From the NCBI RefSeq assembly GCF_009742705.1, contig NZ_WPCU01000005.1, positions 279,290 through 343,289 on the forward strand: a stretch of 64,000 nt of DNA. The letters are read 5' to 3'. Below the pieces are notes generated by a model. That model saw only the letters and a program-made list of their open reading frames with translations, had not been told where the DNA came from and ran no database searches. A program made the translations under genes and the position numbers. The DNA is from Auraticoccus cholistanensis. GTDB taxonomy: Bacteria; Actinomycetota; Actinomycetes; Propionibacteriales; Propionibacteriaceae. Of the stretch, positions 23,590 to 33,582 are shown in pieces. Every line of letters starts with the position of its first letter. The first letter of the stretch is position 1.

Positions 23590-24624
23590 TCACTCGTAGA
23601 GGACGTACTCCGGCCGCGGCTCGAGGTCCATGACCTCCTCCGGCGTCATCAGCCGCGACGAGCCCTCGGCGTCCTCCTCGTAGAACAGCTTGAAGCCGTG
23701 GTGGACGCCGCCGGGCACCGTCCTCGAGATGGCCTCGTAGGTCTTCCGCTTCGCCCCGGGCGGGCCGATGCCGTCGATGGAGACGACCACCGCCAGGTGC
23801 TCGTGCTCCTCGGCCTCGAGGTCCTCGGGGTCCTCGACGATGTCGACCCGCAGCTGGTGGTACAGCATGACCTTCTCCGGCAGCCGCTCCCGCTCGGTGA
23901 GCTCGTCGAGCCAGCCGGCGATCTCGTCCAGCTCGGCACCGGTGGTGGAGCCGAAGACCCGGCCTGGGACCTCGTCCTCCCCCACCGCCCACTCCGGGTC
24001 CAGCGCGACGCCCACGTCGGGCTCGGAGAGCCACCGCTCGTAGTGCTGCACCTCCGCCAGCATGTCGGCGCGACCGGGCTGGATGTTGAGCAGCAGCAGG
24101 GCGTCGTGGCGACGGGCGGCCTCGAGGTGGTCGGCGACGACGTCGTCGTCGACGCGGGTGCGGTAGCTGCCGTCGGGCCCGGGCGTGGAGTGGACCATGG
24201 TGGCGATCAGCTCCAGCACCGGCAGCGGACGACGCCCGCCGGCGGTGTAGTCCTCGCCGACCTCGATCATCTCCTCGACCCGGTCGTCGAGGCGGCCGAC
24301 ACCCATCCGGCCCAGCGCCGGCGAGCCGGGGTAGCCGGAGAAGCCGACCAGGCGGTGCTCGGGGAAGACCTCGGTGCCGCCGCGGGGCAGCTGCTGACGC
24401 TGCGGGGTGGGCGTCGGGGTGGGCGAGCTCGGGCTGGCAGACGTCGGGCCGGGGCTGGGCGCCGGGGTGGCGACGGACGCGCTGCCGGGTGCGACCGACG
24501 CGGACGGCGTCCCGGCGGGGTTCTCCCCCGCCGGCCGGTCCGTGGTGGAGCAGGCCACCAGCAGGAGCGCCAGCAGCGGCGGACCCAACCGGGCCGCGGC
24601 GGCGCGGACCGGCCACCGCCTCAC
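23590..24624 (-). CDS. Lipoprotein with a conserved extracellular domain
   Basis: A 344-residue lipoprotein: an N-terminal helix ending in the lipobox LLVAC (Cys25), then a Ser/Thr/Pro linker of about 55 residues (PSPGPTSASPSSPTPTPTP) and a folded domain from about residue 85. That domain starts VGFSGYPGSPALGRMG and has alternating hydrophobic strands and helices (VLELIATMVHSTPG, DALLLLNIQPG, VGVALDPEWAVG, KVMLYHQLRVDIVEDP), which suggests a TIM-barrel-like fold; the acidic pairs at strand ends could be glycosidase residues. This is inference; I do not recognise the family. Confidence 0.7.
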   Translation of the reverse strand: MRRWPVRAAAARLGPPLLALLLVACSTTDRPAGENPAGTPSASVAPGSASVATPAPSPGPTSASPSSPTPTPTPQRQQLPRGGTEVFPEHRLVGFSGYPGSPALGRMGVGRLDDRVEEMIEVGEDYTAGGRRPLPVLELIATMVHSTPGPDGSYRTRVDDDVVADHLEAARRHDALLLLNIQPGRADMLAEVQHYERWLSEPDVGVALDPEWAVGEDEVPGRVFGSTTGAELDEIAGWLDELTERERLPEKVMLYHQLRVDIVEDPEDLEAEEHEHLAVVVSIDGIGPPGAKRKTYEAISRTVPGGVHHGFKLFYEEDAEGSSRLMTPEEVMDLEPRPEYVLYE

Positions 24625-24787
24625 CGCCGGGTCCTCTCGTCGAAGGAGCTCACACGCACCGCCCTCCCGTCCTGCTCGTCACCGGTCCGGCCGAGGCGCC
24701 AGCGTACGCAACCGGACCGGCCGGACGCGGCACGGGTCCGGGACCCGGGCTCGACCCCGGTCCTCCTCCGAGATCCGTCTCCGACCA

Positions 24788-24805
24788 TGTACCACCTGGT
24801 ACATT
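24788..24805 (+). promoter_or_regulatory. TetR-type operator over a -10 box
   Basis: TGTACCACCTGGTACA (24788-24803) is a perfect palindrome with 7-bp arms and a two-base centre. TACATT (24800-24805) overlaps it and fits a -10 box for the hydrolase gene starting at 24841. The rest of the 216-bp gap upstream holds no gene. The TetR gene just downstream of the hydrolase is the obvious candidate regulator. Confidence 0.6.
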
Positions 24806-24840
24806 CGGGGTCGTCGAGGACGACGGACGGAGGAGCGACG

Positions 24841-25710
24841 ATGGCCACGGTGGCGCTTAGTGCGGGCGAGATCGAGTACACCGACAGCGGCGGGGACGGC
24901 CCGGTGCTGGTGATGCTGCACGGCGTCAACATGGACGCCACCCTGTGGAGCCGCGTGGTGGCCGAGCTCGGCCCGGGCTACCGGTGCGTGTGCCCCACGC
25001 TGCCGCTGGGCAGCCACCGCCGCCCGGTGCGACGCCCGGAGCTGGTGACGCACCGCGGTGTCGCCGCCATGGTCGGCGAGCTCCTCGAGGCGCTCGACCT
25101 GCACGAGGTGACCCTCGTGCTCAACGACTGGGGCGGCGCGCAGTTCCTGCTGGCCGAGGGGCCGACCGAGCGGATCGCGGGCGCGGTGCTGGTCGCCTGC
25201 GAGGCCTTCGACAACTTCCCGCCCGGGCTGCCGGGCCGGGCGGTGGCCACCAGCGCCCGGATCCCCGGTCTGCTCTGGCTGGCCATGCAGCTGCAGCGCT
25301 ACCGGTGGTTCCGTCGGGCGCCCGGCGCCTGGGGCTGGATGAGCAAGCACCCCGTGCCCGACGACGTCATGGACCGGTGGTTCCGTCCGGCGCAGCAGGA
25401 CGCCGGGGTGCGACGGGACCTGCGGACCTTCGCGCTGTCGACCCCCTCCCGCGCCGAGCTGGCGGCGCTCGCCGACCGGCTGGAGACGTTCCACCGTCCG
25501 ACGCTCGTGGTGTGGGCGAGCGAGGACCGGCTGATGCCCCGCGAGCACGGGCCCCGGCTGGCCCGGCTGCTGCCCCGCGCCCGTCTCGTGGAGATCGAGG
25601 ACAGCTACACCCTGGTGCCGCAGGACCAGCCGGGGCGGCTCGCCCGCGAGCTGGCCCGCTTCGTCGCCGAGGACCTGCGCCGCGCGGTGCGCTCCGAGGA
25701 CGCCGGCTGA
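24841..25710 (+). CDS. Alpha/beta hydrolase, dehalogenase-like nucleophile
   Basis: A 289-residue alpha/beta-hydrolase-fold protein. The oxyanion motif is MLHGVNMDA and the nucleophile elbow is VLNDWGGAQ, with Asp instead of Ser as in haloalkane dehalogenases and epoxide hydrolases. A late acid is in VVWASEDRLMP. The position where the family has its catalytic His reads EDSYTLVPQDQP, without His, so a classical triad seems incomplete. ATG at 24841 follows GGAGGAG. A palindromic operator upstream and a convergent TetR gene suggest induction by a small molecule, perhaps its substrate. Confidence 0.8.
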   Translation: MATVALSAGEIEYTDSGGDGPVLVMLHGVNMDATLWSRVVAELGPGYRCVCPTLPLGSHRRPVRRPELVTHRGVAAMVGELLEALDLHEVTLVLNDWGGAQFLLAEGPTERIAGAVLVACEAFDNFPPGLPGRAVATSARIPGLLWLAMQLQRYRWFRRAPGAWGWMSKHPVPDDVMDRWFRPAQQDAGVRRDLRTFALSTPSRAELAALADRLETFHRPTLVVWASEDRLMPREHGPRLARLLPRARLVEIEDSYTLVPQDQPGRLARELARFVAEDLRRAVRSEDAG

Positions 25711-25730
25711 GCAACCGGCTCGGACGCCGC

Positions 25731-26282
25731 TCAGCCGGGTCGCCTGGTCGACTCCAGGAACGCGCGCACCGTCTCGTCCGCCGCCGCCCGGTCCCCGGTC
25801 AGCGCGAGCTCGAACAGCGTCCCGCGGGTCACGGCCAGCGCGGTCCGGCCGAGCACGTCGGCGCGCTGCGGAGGGTGTCCGAGACCCCGGAAGAGCCGGG
25901 CGAGGGTGTCGTTCCACACCGACATCCAGGTGCGCAGCGACGCCGCCCAGGCGTGGCCCTGCATCGCCGAGGCGGAGAGCTCGAAGAACAGCGGTGCGAA
26001 GACGTCGTTGGCGTCGGCGAGCTGGTCCCAGAACGACCAGGCCGCCGCGAGCGGGTCGGCGGCGTCGGCGAGCAGGTCGTCCAGCACGGTCTGCTGCTGG
26101 CGCCAGACGTCCTCGACCACCGCCGCCAGCAGCCCCTCCTTGGAGCCGAAGTGGTAGATGAGCATCCGGTGGCTGGTCCCGATGCCGGCCGCCAGCGAGC
26201 GCAGGCTCGTCTCCCCGACTCCGTTGCTGGCGAACCAGGCGACCGCCCGCTCCAGCAGCGCGTCGCGGGGGCTCGTGGTCAC
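25731..26282 (-). CDS. TetR/AcrR-family repressor
   Basis: A 183-residue regulator. The N-terminal HTH reads TSLRSLAAGIGTSHRMLIYHFGSKEGLL, the canonical TetR domain, and residues 60-180 form the helical ligand-binding part. It is convergent with the alpha/beta hydrolase gene, 20 bases apart, and probably controls it through the palindrome at 24788-24803. No second palindrome was seen before its own start, so autoregulation is not evident. Confidence 0.88.
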   Translation of the reverse strand: MTTSPRDALLERAVAWFASNGVGETSLRSLAAGIGTSHRMLIYHFGSKEGLLAAVVEDVWRQQQTVLDDLLADAADPLAAAWSFWDQLADANDVFAPLFFELSASAMQGHAWAASLRTWMSVWNDTLARLFRGLGHPPQRADVLGRTALAVTRGTLFELALTGDRAAADETVRAFLESTRRPG

Positions 26283-26349
26283 GGCGCCGAAGCATACGCG
26301 CGGTCCGACGGCCGAGCCGTGGCGCCGGGCGGCGTCACGGACGCGACGA

Positions 26350-26377
26350 GGCCCGGGCCGCAGCGCGGACCCGGGCC
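26350..26377 (-). terminator. Hairpin terminator after lpdA
   Basis: GGCCCGGG (26350-26357) and CCCGGGCC (26370-26377) form an 8-bp GC stem around a 12-base loop, about 25 bases beyond the lpdA stop on the minus strand. Confidence 0.55.
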
Positions 26378-26402
26378 CCGCCGGTCGAGCGTGGGTGCTG
26401 GC

Positions 26403-27803
<1,401 letters not shown>

Positions 27804-28199
27804 GGCCCTCACTCTAGCGACGCCGCACCCCTGCCCCGTCCACGCCCGGGACCGCCCCTGGGCCCTGCCGGGACACCTCCTCACAGCCGCTCCGGTCCGC
27901 CCTCACAGCCGCTCCGGTCCGCCTTCACCGCCGTCGCCTCACAGCCGTCACCTCGCCCTCACAGCCGCTCCGGTCCGCCTTCACAGCCGTCACCTCGCCC
28001 TCACAGCCGCTGCAACGGCTGTGGAGCGCCCCTACCGGCTGTGAAGCGGCGGAGGGGGGCAGCCGGCCAGCGCGGGCGGCGGACGAGCGTCGGGCGAGTC
28101 GCCGACGTGTGGGTGCGGGTGCAGCGGGTAGCGTGACGCCGGGCGCGCGACACGAAGTCCCTCGCTTGCGATATATCAGATGTGAGTTATCGTGGCCGG
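27804..28199. repeat. Intergenic cluster of CACAGCCG repeats and hairpins
   Basis: No gene is seen in this 396-bp gap between divergent lpdA and the XRE-MurA gene. Bases 27880-28040 contain five direct copies of (C/T)TCACAGCCG, two of them within identical 22-bp units (from 27880 and 27902), and two inverted copies (CGGCTGTG). Bases 28002-28009 and 28016-28023 form a perfect CACAGCCG/CGGCTGTG hairpin with a six-base loop. Near 28165-28191 an AT-richer stretch, with CGATA and TATCG arms and a GATATATC core, is a probable promoter or operator for the XRE-MurA gene. Confidence 0.6.
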
Positions 28200-29732
28200 G
28201 TGACTGAAACCTCGCTGGACCGGATCGGCGGACTCATCCGCGACGCCCGCAAGCACCGGGGACTCACCCAGAGCCAGCTCGCCGGCGTGCTGGGCACCAG
28301 CCAGAGCGCGGTGCACCGCATCGAGGTGGGCAACCAGAACCTCAGCCTGGAGATGATCAACCGGATCGCCACGGCGCTGGACTCGCAGCTGATCAGCGTG
28401 GGCGCGCCCGGACCGACGCACCTGCGCGTCCGCGGCGGTCTGCCGCTGTCGGGCTCGATCGCCGTCCGCTCCTCCAAGAACGCCGCCGTCGGCGTGCTCT
28501 GCGCCTCCCTGCTCAACCGCGGCACCACCGTGCTGCGCGGGATCGCCCGCATCGAGGAGGTCAACCGCATCCTCGAGGTGCTGACCAGCATCGGGGTCCA
28601 GGCCACCTGGTCCGAGGACCGCACCGACCTCACCCTGGTGCGCCCGGACGTCCTCGACCTGGCCGCGATGGACGTCGAGGCCGCCCGCCGGACCCGCAGC
28701 GTGATCATGTTCCTCGGCCCGCTGCTGCACTTCTACCCGCACTTCGCGCTGCCCTACGCCGGCGGCTGCGACCTCGGCGCCCGCACCATCGAGCCCCACC
28801 TGCAGGTGCTGCGCCGCTTCGGGCTGCACGTCAACGCCACCGAGGGCTTCTACCAGTGCGACGTCGACCGGACCACCGGCGACCGCTCGATCGTGCTCAC
28901 CGAGCGTGGTGACACCGTCACCGAGAACGCGCTGATGGCCGCGGCGATGACCCCCGGCGTCACCGTGCTGCGCAACGCGTCGCCCAACTACATGGTCCAG
29001 GACGTCTGCGCCTTCCTCATCGCGCTCGGTGTGCGGATCGAGGGCGTGGGCACCACCACGCTGACCGTGCACGGGGTGGAGAGCATCCACGCCGACGTCG
29101 AGTACTCCCCGTCGGAGGACCCGATCGAGGCGATGAGCCTGCTGACCGCCGCGATCGTCACCGACTCCGAGCTGACCATCACCCGGGTGCCGATCGAGTT
29201 CCTCGAGATCGAGCTGGCGATCCTGGCCGAGATGGGGCTGCAGGTCGACCTGGGTCCGGAGTACCTCTCCGACAACGGCCTCACCCGGCTCTGCGACCTG
29301 ACCGTCCACCCGTCCACGCTGCGGGCGCCGATCGACAAGATCCACCCGATGCCCTTCCCCGGGCTGAACATCGACAACCTGCCGTTCTTCGCCGTCATCG
29401 CGGCCTCGGCGCAGGGTGAGTCGATGATCCACGACTGGGTGTACGAGAACCGGGCGATCCACCTGCTCGAGCTGAACAAGCTGGGCGCCAACGTGCAGCT
29501 GCTCGACCCGCACCGCCTCATCGTCCGCGGCCCCACCCGCTGGCGCGGCCAGGAGGTCGTCTGCCCGCCGGCGCTGCGGCCCGCGGTCTGCCTGCTGCTC
29601 GGCATGCTGGCCGCGCGCGGGGAGTCGGTGCTGCGCAACACCTACATGATCAACCGCGGCTACGAGGACCTGCCGATGCGGCTCAACGCCCTCGGCGCCG
29701 ACGTCCAGATCTTCACCGACCCCCGCGTCTGA
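28200..29732 (+). CDS. XRE HTH fused to MurA-like enolpyruvyl transferase
   Basis: A 510-residue fusion. Residues 8-66 are a Cro/C1-type HTH (GLTQSQLAGVLGTSQSAVHRIEVGNQNLSL); the rest is a UDP-GlcNAc 1-carboxyvinyltransferase fold. Key MurA residues are kept: K93-N94 (SSKNAAV), Cys190 in GGCDLGARTIEPH, equivalent to the PEP-binding Cys of MurA, and the C-terminal INRGYEDLPMRL. It could be catalytic and also bind DNA. GTG at 28200 gives MTETSLDRIGGLIR; an in-frame GTG at 28182 is possible, and either would be nearly leaderless. It is not near other mur genes. Confidence 0.85.
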   Translation: MTETSLDRIGGLIRDARKHRGLTQSQLAGVLGTSQSAVHRIEVGNQNLSLEMINRIATALDSQLISVGAPGPTHLRVRGGLPLSGSIAVRSSKNAAVGVLCASLLNRGTTVLRGIARIEEVNRILEVLTSIGVQATWSEDRTDLTLVRPDVLDLAAMDVEAARRTRSVIMFLGPLLHFYPHFALPYAGGCDLGARTIEPHLQVLRRFGLHVNATEGFYQCDVDRTTGDRSIVLTERGDTVTENALMAAAMTPGVTVLRNASPNYMVQDVCAFLIALGVRIEGVGTTTLTVHGVESIHADVEYSPSEDPIEAMSLLTAAIVTDSELTITRVPIEFLEIELAILAEMGLQVDLGPEYLSDNGLTRLCDLTVHPSTLRAPIDKIHPMPFPGLNIDNLPFFAVIAASAQGESMIHDWVYENRAIHLLELNKLGANVQLLDPHRLIVRGPTRWRGQEVVCPPALRPAVCLLLGMLAARGESVLRNTYMINRGYEDLPMRLNALGADVQIFTDPRV

Positions 29733-29746
29733 CCCGCGTCTGACGC

Positions 29747-29814
29747 GGAAGTGGTCGGGAACGACCGCCGGAGGCCCCGACCGGGCCCTCTGGCCCTCGT
29801 TCCCGACCACTTCC
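29747..29814. terminator. Large perfect inverted repeat between convergent genes
   Basis: The 18-base arm GGAAGTGGTCGGGAACGA (29747-29764) has its exact complement at 29797-29814. The 32-base centre holds a smaller GAGGCCCC/GGGCCCTC stem, giving a nested hairpin. It lies 15 bp after the XRE-MurA stop and 54 bp before the pdxY stop, so it can end transcription from both sides. The rest of the gap is GC-rich with no gene. Confidence 0.75.
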
Positions 29815-29868
29815 CGCGCGGGATCCGGCCAGGCACCGGCCCGGGCCCAGCCCGGGCCCGTCCCGGGG

Positions 29869-30726
29869 TCAGCGGAGGCGGGTGGCGGTGAAGGTGTGGG
29901 TGGGGCGGACCAGCTCGTCCTGGGCGGCCACCAGCTGCAGCTCGCTCTCACCGGCGGCGGCGGTGACCGACAGCACGCCGTAGACCCGGGCGGCGGTGGT
30001 GGCCAGCGCCTCGGCCAGCGGGTCGCCGGCCAGCAGGCAGGCCAGGAACATCGCCGAGGTCAGGTCGCCGGAGCCGGTGAAGCTGCGGTCCAGCAGCGGG
30101 GTGGTCACCGACCAGGCACCGGTGCCGTCGACCGCCACCAGCTGCAGCTCCTCGGGCTGCTGGCCCTGCACCACGACGCTGGTGACCAGCACGGTCGCCG
30201 GCCCGCTCTCGCGCAGCCGGTCGGCCTTGGCCAGCACCTGCTCCATGGTGGTCGACTGCTCGCCACCGGTCAGGAAGTCCAGCTCGAAGTGGTTCGGGGT
30301 GGCCACGTCGGCCTGCGGCACGACGACGTCGCGCATCAGCTCGGGGATGCCCGGACGGACGTACATGCCCCGCCCGACGTCACCCATCACCGGGTCGCAG
30401 CAGTAGACCGCGGCCGGGTTGTGCTGCTTCACCTTGCGCACGACGTCGAGGATCGTGTGCCCCATCTCGGCCGCCCCCTGGTAGCCCGACAGCACGGCGT
30501 CGCAGCGCTCCAGCACGCCGAGCGTCTCGATCCCCTCCACCACCTCGGCGACGTCGGCCGGGGTCAGCAGCGGCCCGCGCCAGGACGGGTAGCCGGTGTG
30601 GTTAGAGAAGTGCACGGTCAGCACCGGCCACACCTCCACCCCCACCCGCATCAGCGGGAAGGTGGCGGCGCTGTTGCCGACGTGGCCGTAGGCGACGGAG
30701 GACTGCACGGACATGATCGCGGTCAC
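29869..30726 (-). CDS. pdxY: Pyridoxal kinase
   Basis: A 285-residue ribokinase-fold enzyme that phosphorylates pyridoxal in vitamin B6 salvage. Signatures are MSVQSSVAYGHVGNSAA at the N-terminus, LSGYQGAAEMG, YCCDPVMGDVGRGMYV, TPNHFELDFLTG, and the catalytic GSGDLTSAMFLA with the base Asp. GTG at 30724-30726 (VTAIMSVQSS) matches the usual PdxY start; the 14 extra residues upstream do not. It is divergent from the TIGR02611-like gene. Confidence 0.92.
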   Translation of the reverse strand: MTAIMSVQSSVAYGHVGNSAATFPLMRVGVEVWPVLTVHFSNHTGYPSWRGPLLTPADVAEVVEGIETLGVLERCDAVLSGYQGAAEMGHTILDVVRKVKQHNPAAVYCCDPVMGDVGRGMYVRPGIPELMRDVVVPQADVATPNHFELDFLTGGEQSTTMEQVLAKADRLRESGPATVLVTSVVVQGQQPEELQLVAVDGTGAWSVTTPLLDRSFTGSGDLTSAMFLACLLAGDPLAEALATTAARVYGVLSVTAAAGESELQLVAAQDELVRPTHTFTATRLR

Positions 30727-30863
30727 CCGGCCAGTGTGGCGCATCCGACCGCCGGCCACCTCTGCCACCCCGTCGGTGGACGGCGGTCCACGCCGCTGCG
30801 ACCGAGGTCGGCAGTCCGTCCGTGCGGGACGGCCGCCTGCGGACCCGCCGCTAGAGTTGGCGC

Positions 30864-31349
30864 ATGCAACCCAGCGTCGAGGACCCGCAGCGCACCGACG
30901 CGGACCCCGACGACGAGCTGGTCGACGACGGGCAGCCCAGGCACGACCGCTGGGCCTGGCGCCGGCGGCTCCGCGAGCGGCGCCACACCCGCATCACGCT
31001 GCGGGTCGTCGTCGGGCTGCTGGGGACGCTGCTCATCCTGGCCGGTGTGGTGACCGGACCGCTGCCCGGACCGGGCGGCATCCCGCTCGTGCTGCTGGGC
31101 CTCGCGGTGTGGGCCAGCGAGTTCTCCTGGGCCCGCCGGCTGATGCGCCGCTTCCGCCGGCTGCTGCAGCGGGTGCGGGGCTGGTCGCGACGGCGGAAGG
31201 CGGCGGCGGTCGCGGCTGCGGTCGCCGTCGGCTGGGTGGGTCTGTACACCAGCCTGTGGCTCAACGGCATCCCGGAGTGGCTGCCGGGCTGGGCCGTCGA
31301 CGGCCTCGACCACGTCCCCGGCCTGACCCCGGCCGGCCACCGGGGCTGA
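30864..31349 (+). CDS. TIGR02611-like small membrane protein
   Basis: A 161-residue protein with an acidic N-terminus, a basic stretch, and hydrophobic helices VVVGLLGTLLILAGVVTG and GGIPLVLLGLAVWASEF joined by the LPGPGGIPLV turn typical of TIGR02611/PGPGW-type proteins, then a basic loop and a third helix (AAAVAAAVAVGWVGLY). Function unknown. A TAGAGT -10 box at 30852-30857 puts the transcript start on the ATG, so the mRNA is probably leaderless. Confidence 0.75.
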   Translation: MQPSVEDPQRTDADPDDELVDDGQPRHDRWAWRRRLRERRHTRITLRVVVGLLGTLLILAGVVTGPLPGPGGIPLVLLGLAVWASEFSWARRLMRRFRRLLQRVRGWSRRRKAAAVAAAVAVGWVGLYTSLWLNGIPEWLPGWAVDGLDHVPGLTPAGHRG

Positions 31350-31351
31350 GG

Positions 31352-32122
31352 GTGGTCCGCCGCCCGGCCAGCCCCTTCGCCGAGGGCCGCTTCGTCGCCC
31401 TGGCCCACCGCGGCGGGGCCCGGCTGCCGGCCAACCTGGGCCGCGAGAACACCGTCGCCGCCTTCGCCGAGGCCACCCGGCTGGGCTACCGCCACCTCGA
31501 GACCGACGTCCACACGACCGCCGACGGCACGCTGATCGCCTTCCACGACTCCGTCCTCGACCGCGTCACCGACGCCCGCGGCGTCGTCGCCGAGCTGCCC
31601 TGGGAGGAGGTGCGCCGGGCCCGGATCGGCGGCGAGCCGATCCCCACGCTGGACGAGCTGCTGGAGACCTTCCCCGACGCCGTCTTCAACATCGACCTCA
31701 AGTCCCCCGGCGCCGTCGCCCCGCTGTGGCGGACGCTGCAGCACCACGGCGCCACCGCCCGGGTCTGCGTCGGCTCGTTCTCCACCGCCCGGCTGCAGGC
31801 CTTCCGGCGGCTGGCCGGGGACCGCGTGGCCACCTCCGCCAGCCCGCGCGAGGTGGTGCGGACGCGCGCCCTCGGCGTCGCCCCCGGCCCGGCGGTGGCC
31901 GTCCAGGTGCCGGTCGAGCACGTGGTGGCCGGGCGCCGGGTCCGCCTGGTCACCCCGCGCCTGGTGCAGCGGGTGCACGCCGCCGGCCGCCAGGTGCACG
32001 TGTGGACGATCGACGACCCGGCGGAGATGAACGCCTTGATCGAGCTGGGTGTCGACGGGCTGGTGAGCGACGCCATCGATACGTTGAGGGCAGTGCTCGT
32101 CGACCGTGGCTGCTGGGACTGA
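31352..32122 (+). CDS. Glycerophosphodiester phosphodiesterase
   Basis: A 256-residue TIM-barrel enzyme that releases glycerol-3-phosphate from phospholipid head-group diesters. Catalytic and metal residues are visible in ALAHRGGARLP, LETDVHTTADGTLIAFHD and FNIDLKSPG, with VHVWTIDDPAEMNALIELGVDGLVSD at the end. There is no signal peptide, so it is probably cytoplasmic. GTG at 31352 follows the previous stop by two bases, so the two genes are likely one transcript. Confidence 0.92.
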   Translation: MVRRPASPFAEGRFVALAHRGGARLPANLGRENTVAAFAEATRLGYRHLETDVHTTADGTLIAFHDSVLDRVTDARGVVAELPWEEVRRARIGGEPIPTLDELLETFPDAVFNIDLKSPGAVAPLWRTLQHHGATARVCVGSFSTARLQAFRRLAGDRVATSASPREVVRTRALGVAPGPAVAVQVPVEHVVAGRRVRLVTPRLVQRVHAAGRQVHVWTIDDPAEMNALIELGVDGLVSDAIDTLRAVLVDRGCWD

Positions 32123-32151
32123 TCCCCGGCCCCTAGCTGCAGGAGTTCCCG

Positions 32152-33492
32152 ATGGACCAGGCCCCGGCGCCCGAGGTCACCGCCCAGCTCGCCGACCGGG
32201 TGCCGCGGCGCCGGCTGCTGGCCTGGGGCAGCTACGACTGGGGAGCGGCCTCCTTCCAGGCCGTCATCACCACCTTCGTCTTCGCCACCTACGTCAGCGC
32301 GGCGGTGGCCCCCGAGGACGGCGCGGTCAGCGGCGCCAACTGGATCGCCATCACCAACGCCCTCAGCGCCGTCGTGGTCGCCCTGTCGGCGGCGGTGATC
32401 GGCCAGCGGGCCGACCGGCTGGGCCGGCGCAAGCGGAACCTGATGGTCTTCTCGGTGCTGGTCTGGGTCGCCATGGCGCTGATGTTCCTGGTGCGTCCCG
32501 AGGCGGCGTACCTGCCGCTGGCACTGGTGCTGCTGGGCCTGTCCGGCATCTTCATGGAGCTGGCCAACGTCAGCTACAACGCGATGCTGCAGCAGGTCTC
32601 CACCCCGGCCACGCTGGGCCGGGTGTCGGGGTTCGGCTGGTCGCTGGGCTACTTCGGCGGCATCGTGCTGCTGCTGGTCTGCTACGTCGGCTTCATCGCC
32701 CCCGAGGTTGGCTGGTTCGGGGTGACGGGTGAGGACGGCCTGGACATCCGCACCGTGGCGCTGCTCTCGGCGGGCTGGTTCGTGGTCTTCGGGCTGCCGC
32801 TGTTCTTCCTGATGCCCGAGTCGGCCCCCGACCCGGGACGTCCCCGCCACGGCGTGGTCGCCTCCTACCGGGTGCTGCTGGCCGACCTGCGCCAGCTCTG
32901 GCGGGCCGACCGGAACGCCTTCCGGTTCCTGCTGGCCAGCGCCCTCTACCGCGACGGCCTGGCCGCCATCTTCAGCCTCGGCGCCGTGCTGGCCGTCACC
33001 GTCTACGGCCTCGGCGCCGACGACGTGCTGGTGTTCGGCATCGCGGCGAACGTCCTCGCCGCCCTCGGCGCCCTCTCCGGCGGGTTCGTGGAGGACCGCA
33101 TCGGGGCACGCGCGGTGATCCTGATCTCGATCGGCGGCATGGTGCTGGCCGGGGTCGTGCTGCTGTTCGTGTCCGGACCGCAGCCGTTCTGGGTGTTCGG
33201 GCTGCTGCTCACCATCTGGGTCGGTCCGGCGCAGGCGTCCTCGCGGGCGCTGCTCACCCGGCTCGCACCTCCCGGCCACGAGGGGCAGATGTTCGGCCTC
33301 TACACCAGCACCGGCCGGGCCGTCTCCTTCCTGGCACCCTCGCTGTTCGCGGTCTTCGCCGCCGTCGGCTCGGACCGCACCGGGATCATCGGCATCGTGG
33401 TCGTGCTGCTGGCCGGCGGGCTGCTGATGCTGCGGGTCAGCGCGCCCCGGCGACCCGTGGCGGTGCCGGACCCGGCCACCCGCGCCGGCTGA
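32152..33492 (+). CDS. UMF1-type MFS transporter
   Basis: A 446-residue permease with about twelve membrane segments. LAWGSYDWGAASFQAVITTFVF at the N-terminus, GQRADRLGRRKRNLM in the first cytoplasmic loop and FMELANVSYNAMLQQVSTP are hallmarks of the UMF1 (Atg22-like) group; GFVEDRIGAR is the second-half MFS loop. Substrate unknown; amino-acid efflux is the role of the eukaryotic relative. ATG at 32152 with GCAGGAG upstream; it follows the phosphodiesterase by 29 bases. Confidence 0.88.
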   Translation: MDQAPAPEVTAQLADRVPRRRLLAWGSYDWGAASFQAVITTFVFATYVSAAVAPEDGAVSGANWIAITNALSAVVVALSAAVIGQRADRLGRRKRNLMVFSVLVWVAMALMFLVRPEAAYLPLALVLLGLSGIFMELANVSYNAMLQQVSTPATLGRVSGFGWSLGYFGGIVLLLVCYVGFIAPEVGWFGVTGEDGLDIRTVALLSAGWFVVFGLPLFFLMPESAPDPGRPRHGVVASYRVLLADLRQLWRADRNAFRFLLASALYRDGLAAIFSLGAVLAVTVYGLGADDVLVFGIAANVLAALGALSGGFVEDRIGARAVILISIGGMVLAGVVLLFVSGPQPFWVFGLLLTIWVGPAQASSRALLTRLAPPGHEGQMFGLYTSTGRAVSFLAPSLFAVFAAVGSDRTGIIGIVVVLLAGGLLMLRVSAPRRPVAVPDPATRAG

Positions 33493-33582
33493 CCGGGCGC
33501 CACCGGTGTCGGCGTGTCCTGTGTGAGAACGCCGCGACTGGGCACACTGGGAGTGGACGGCTGGGGGCCGTCGTCCAGCCGG

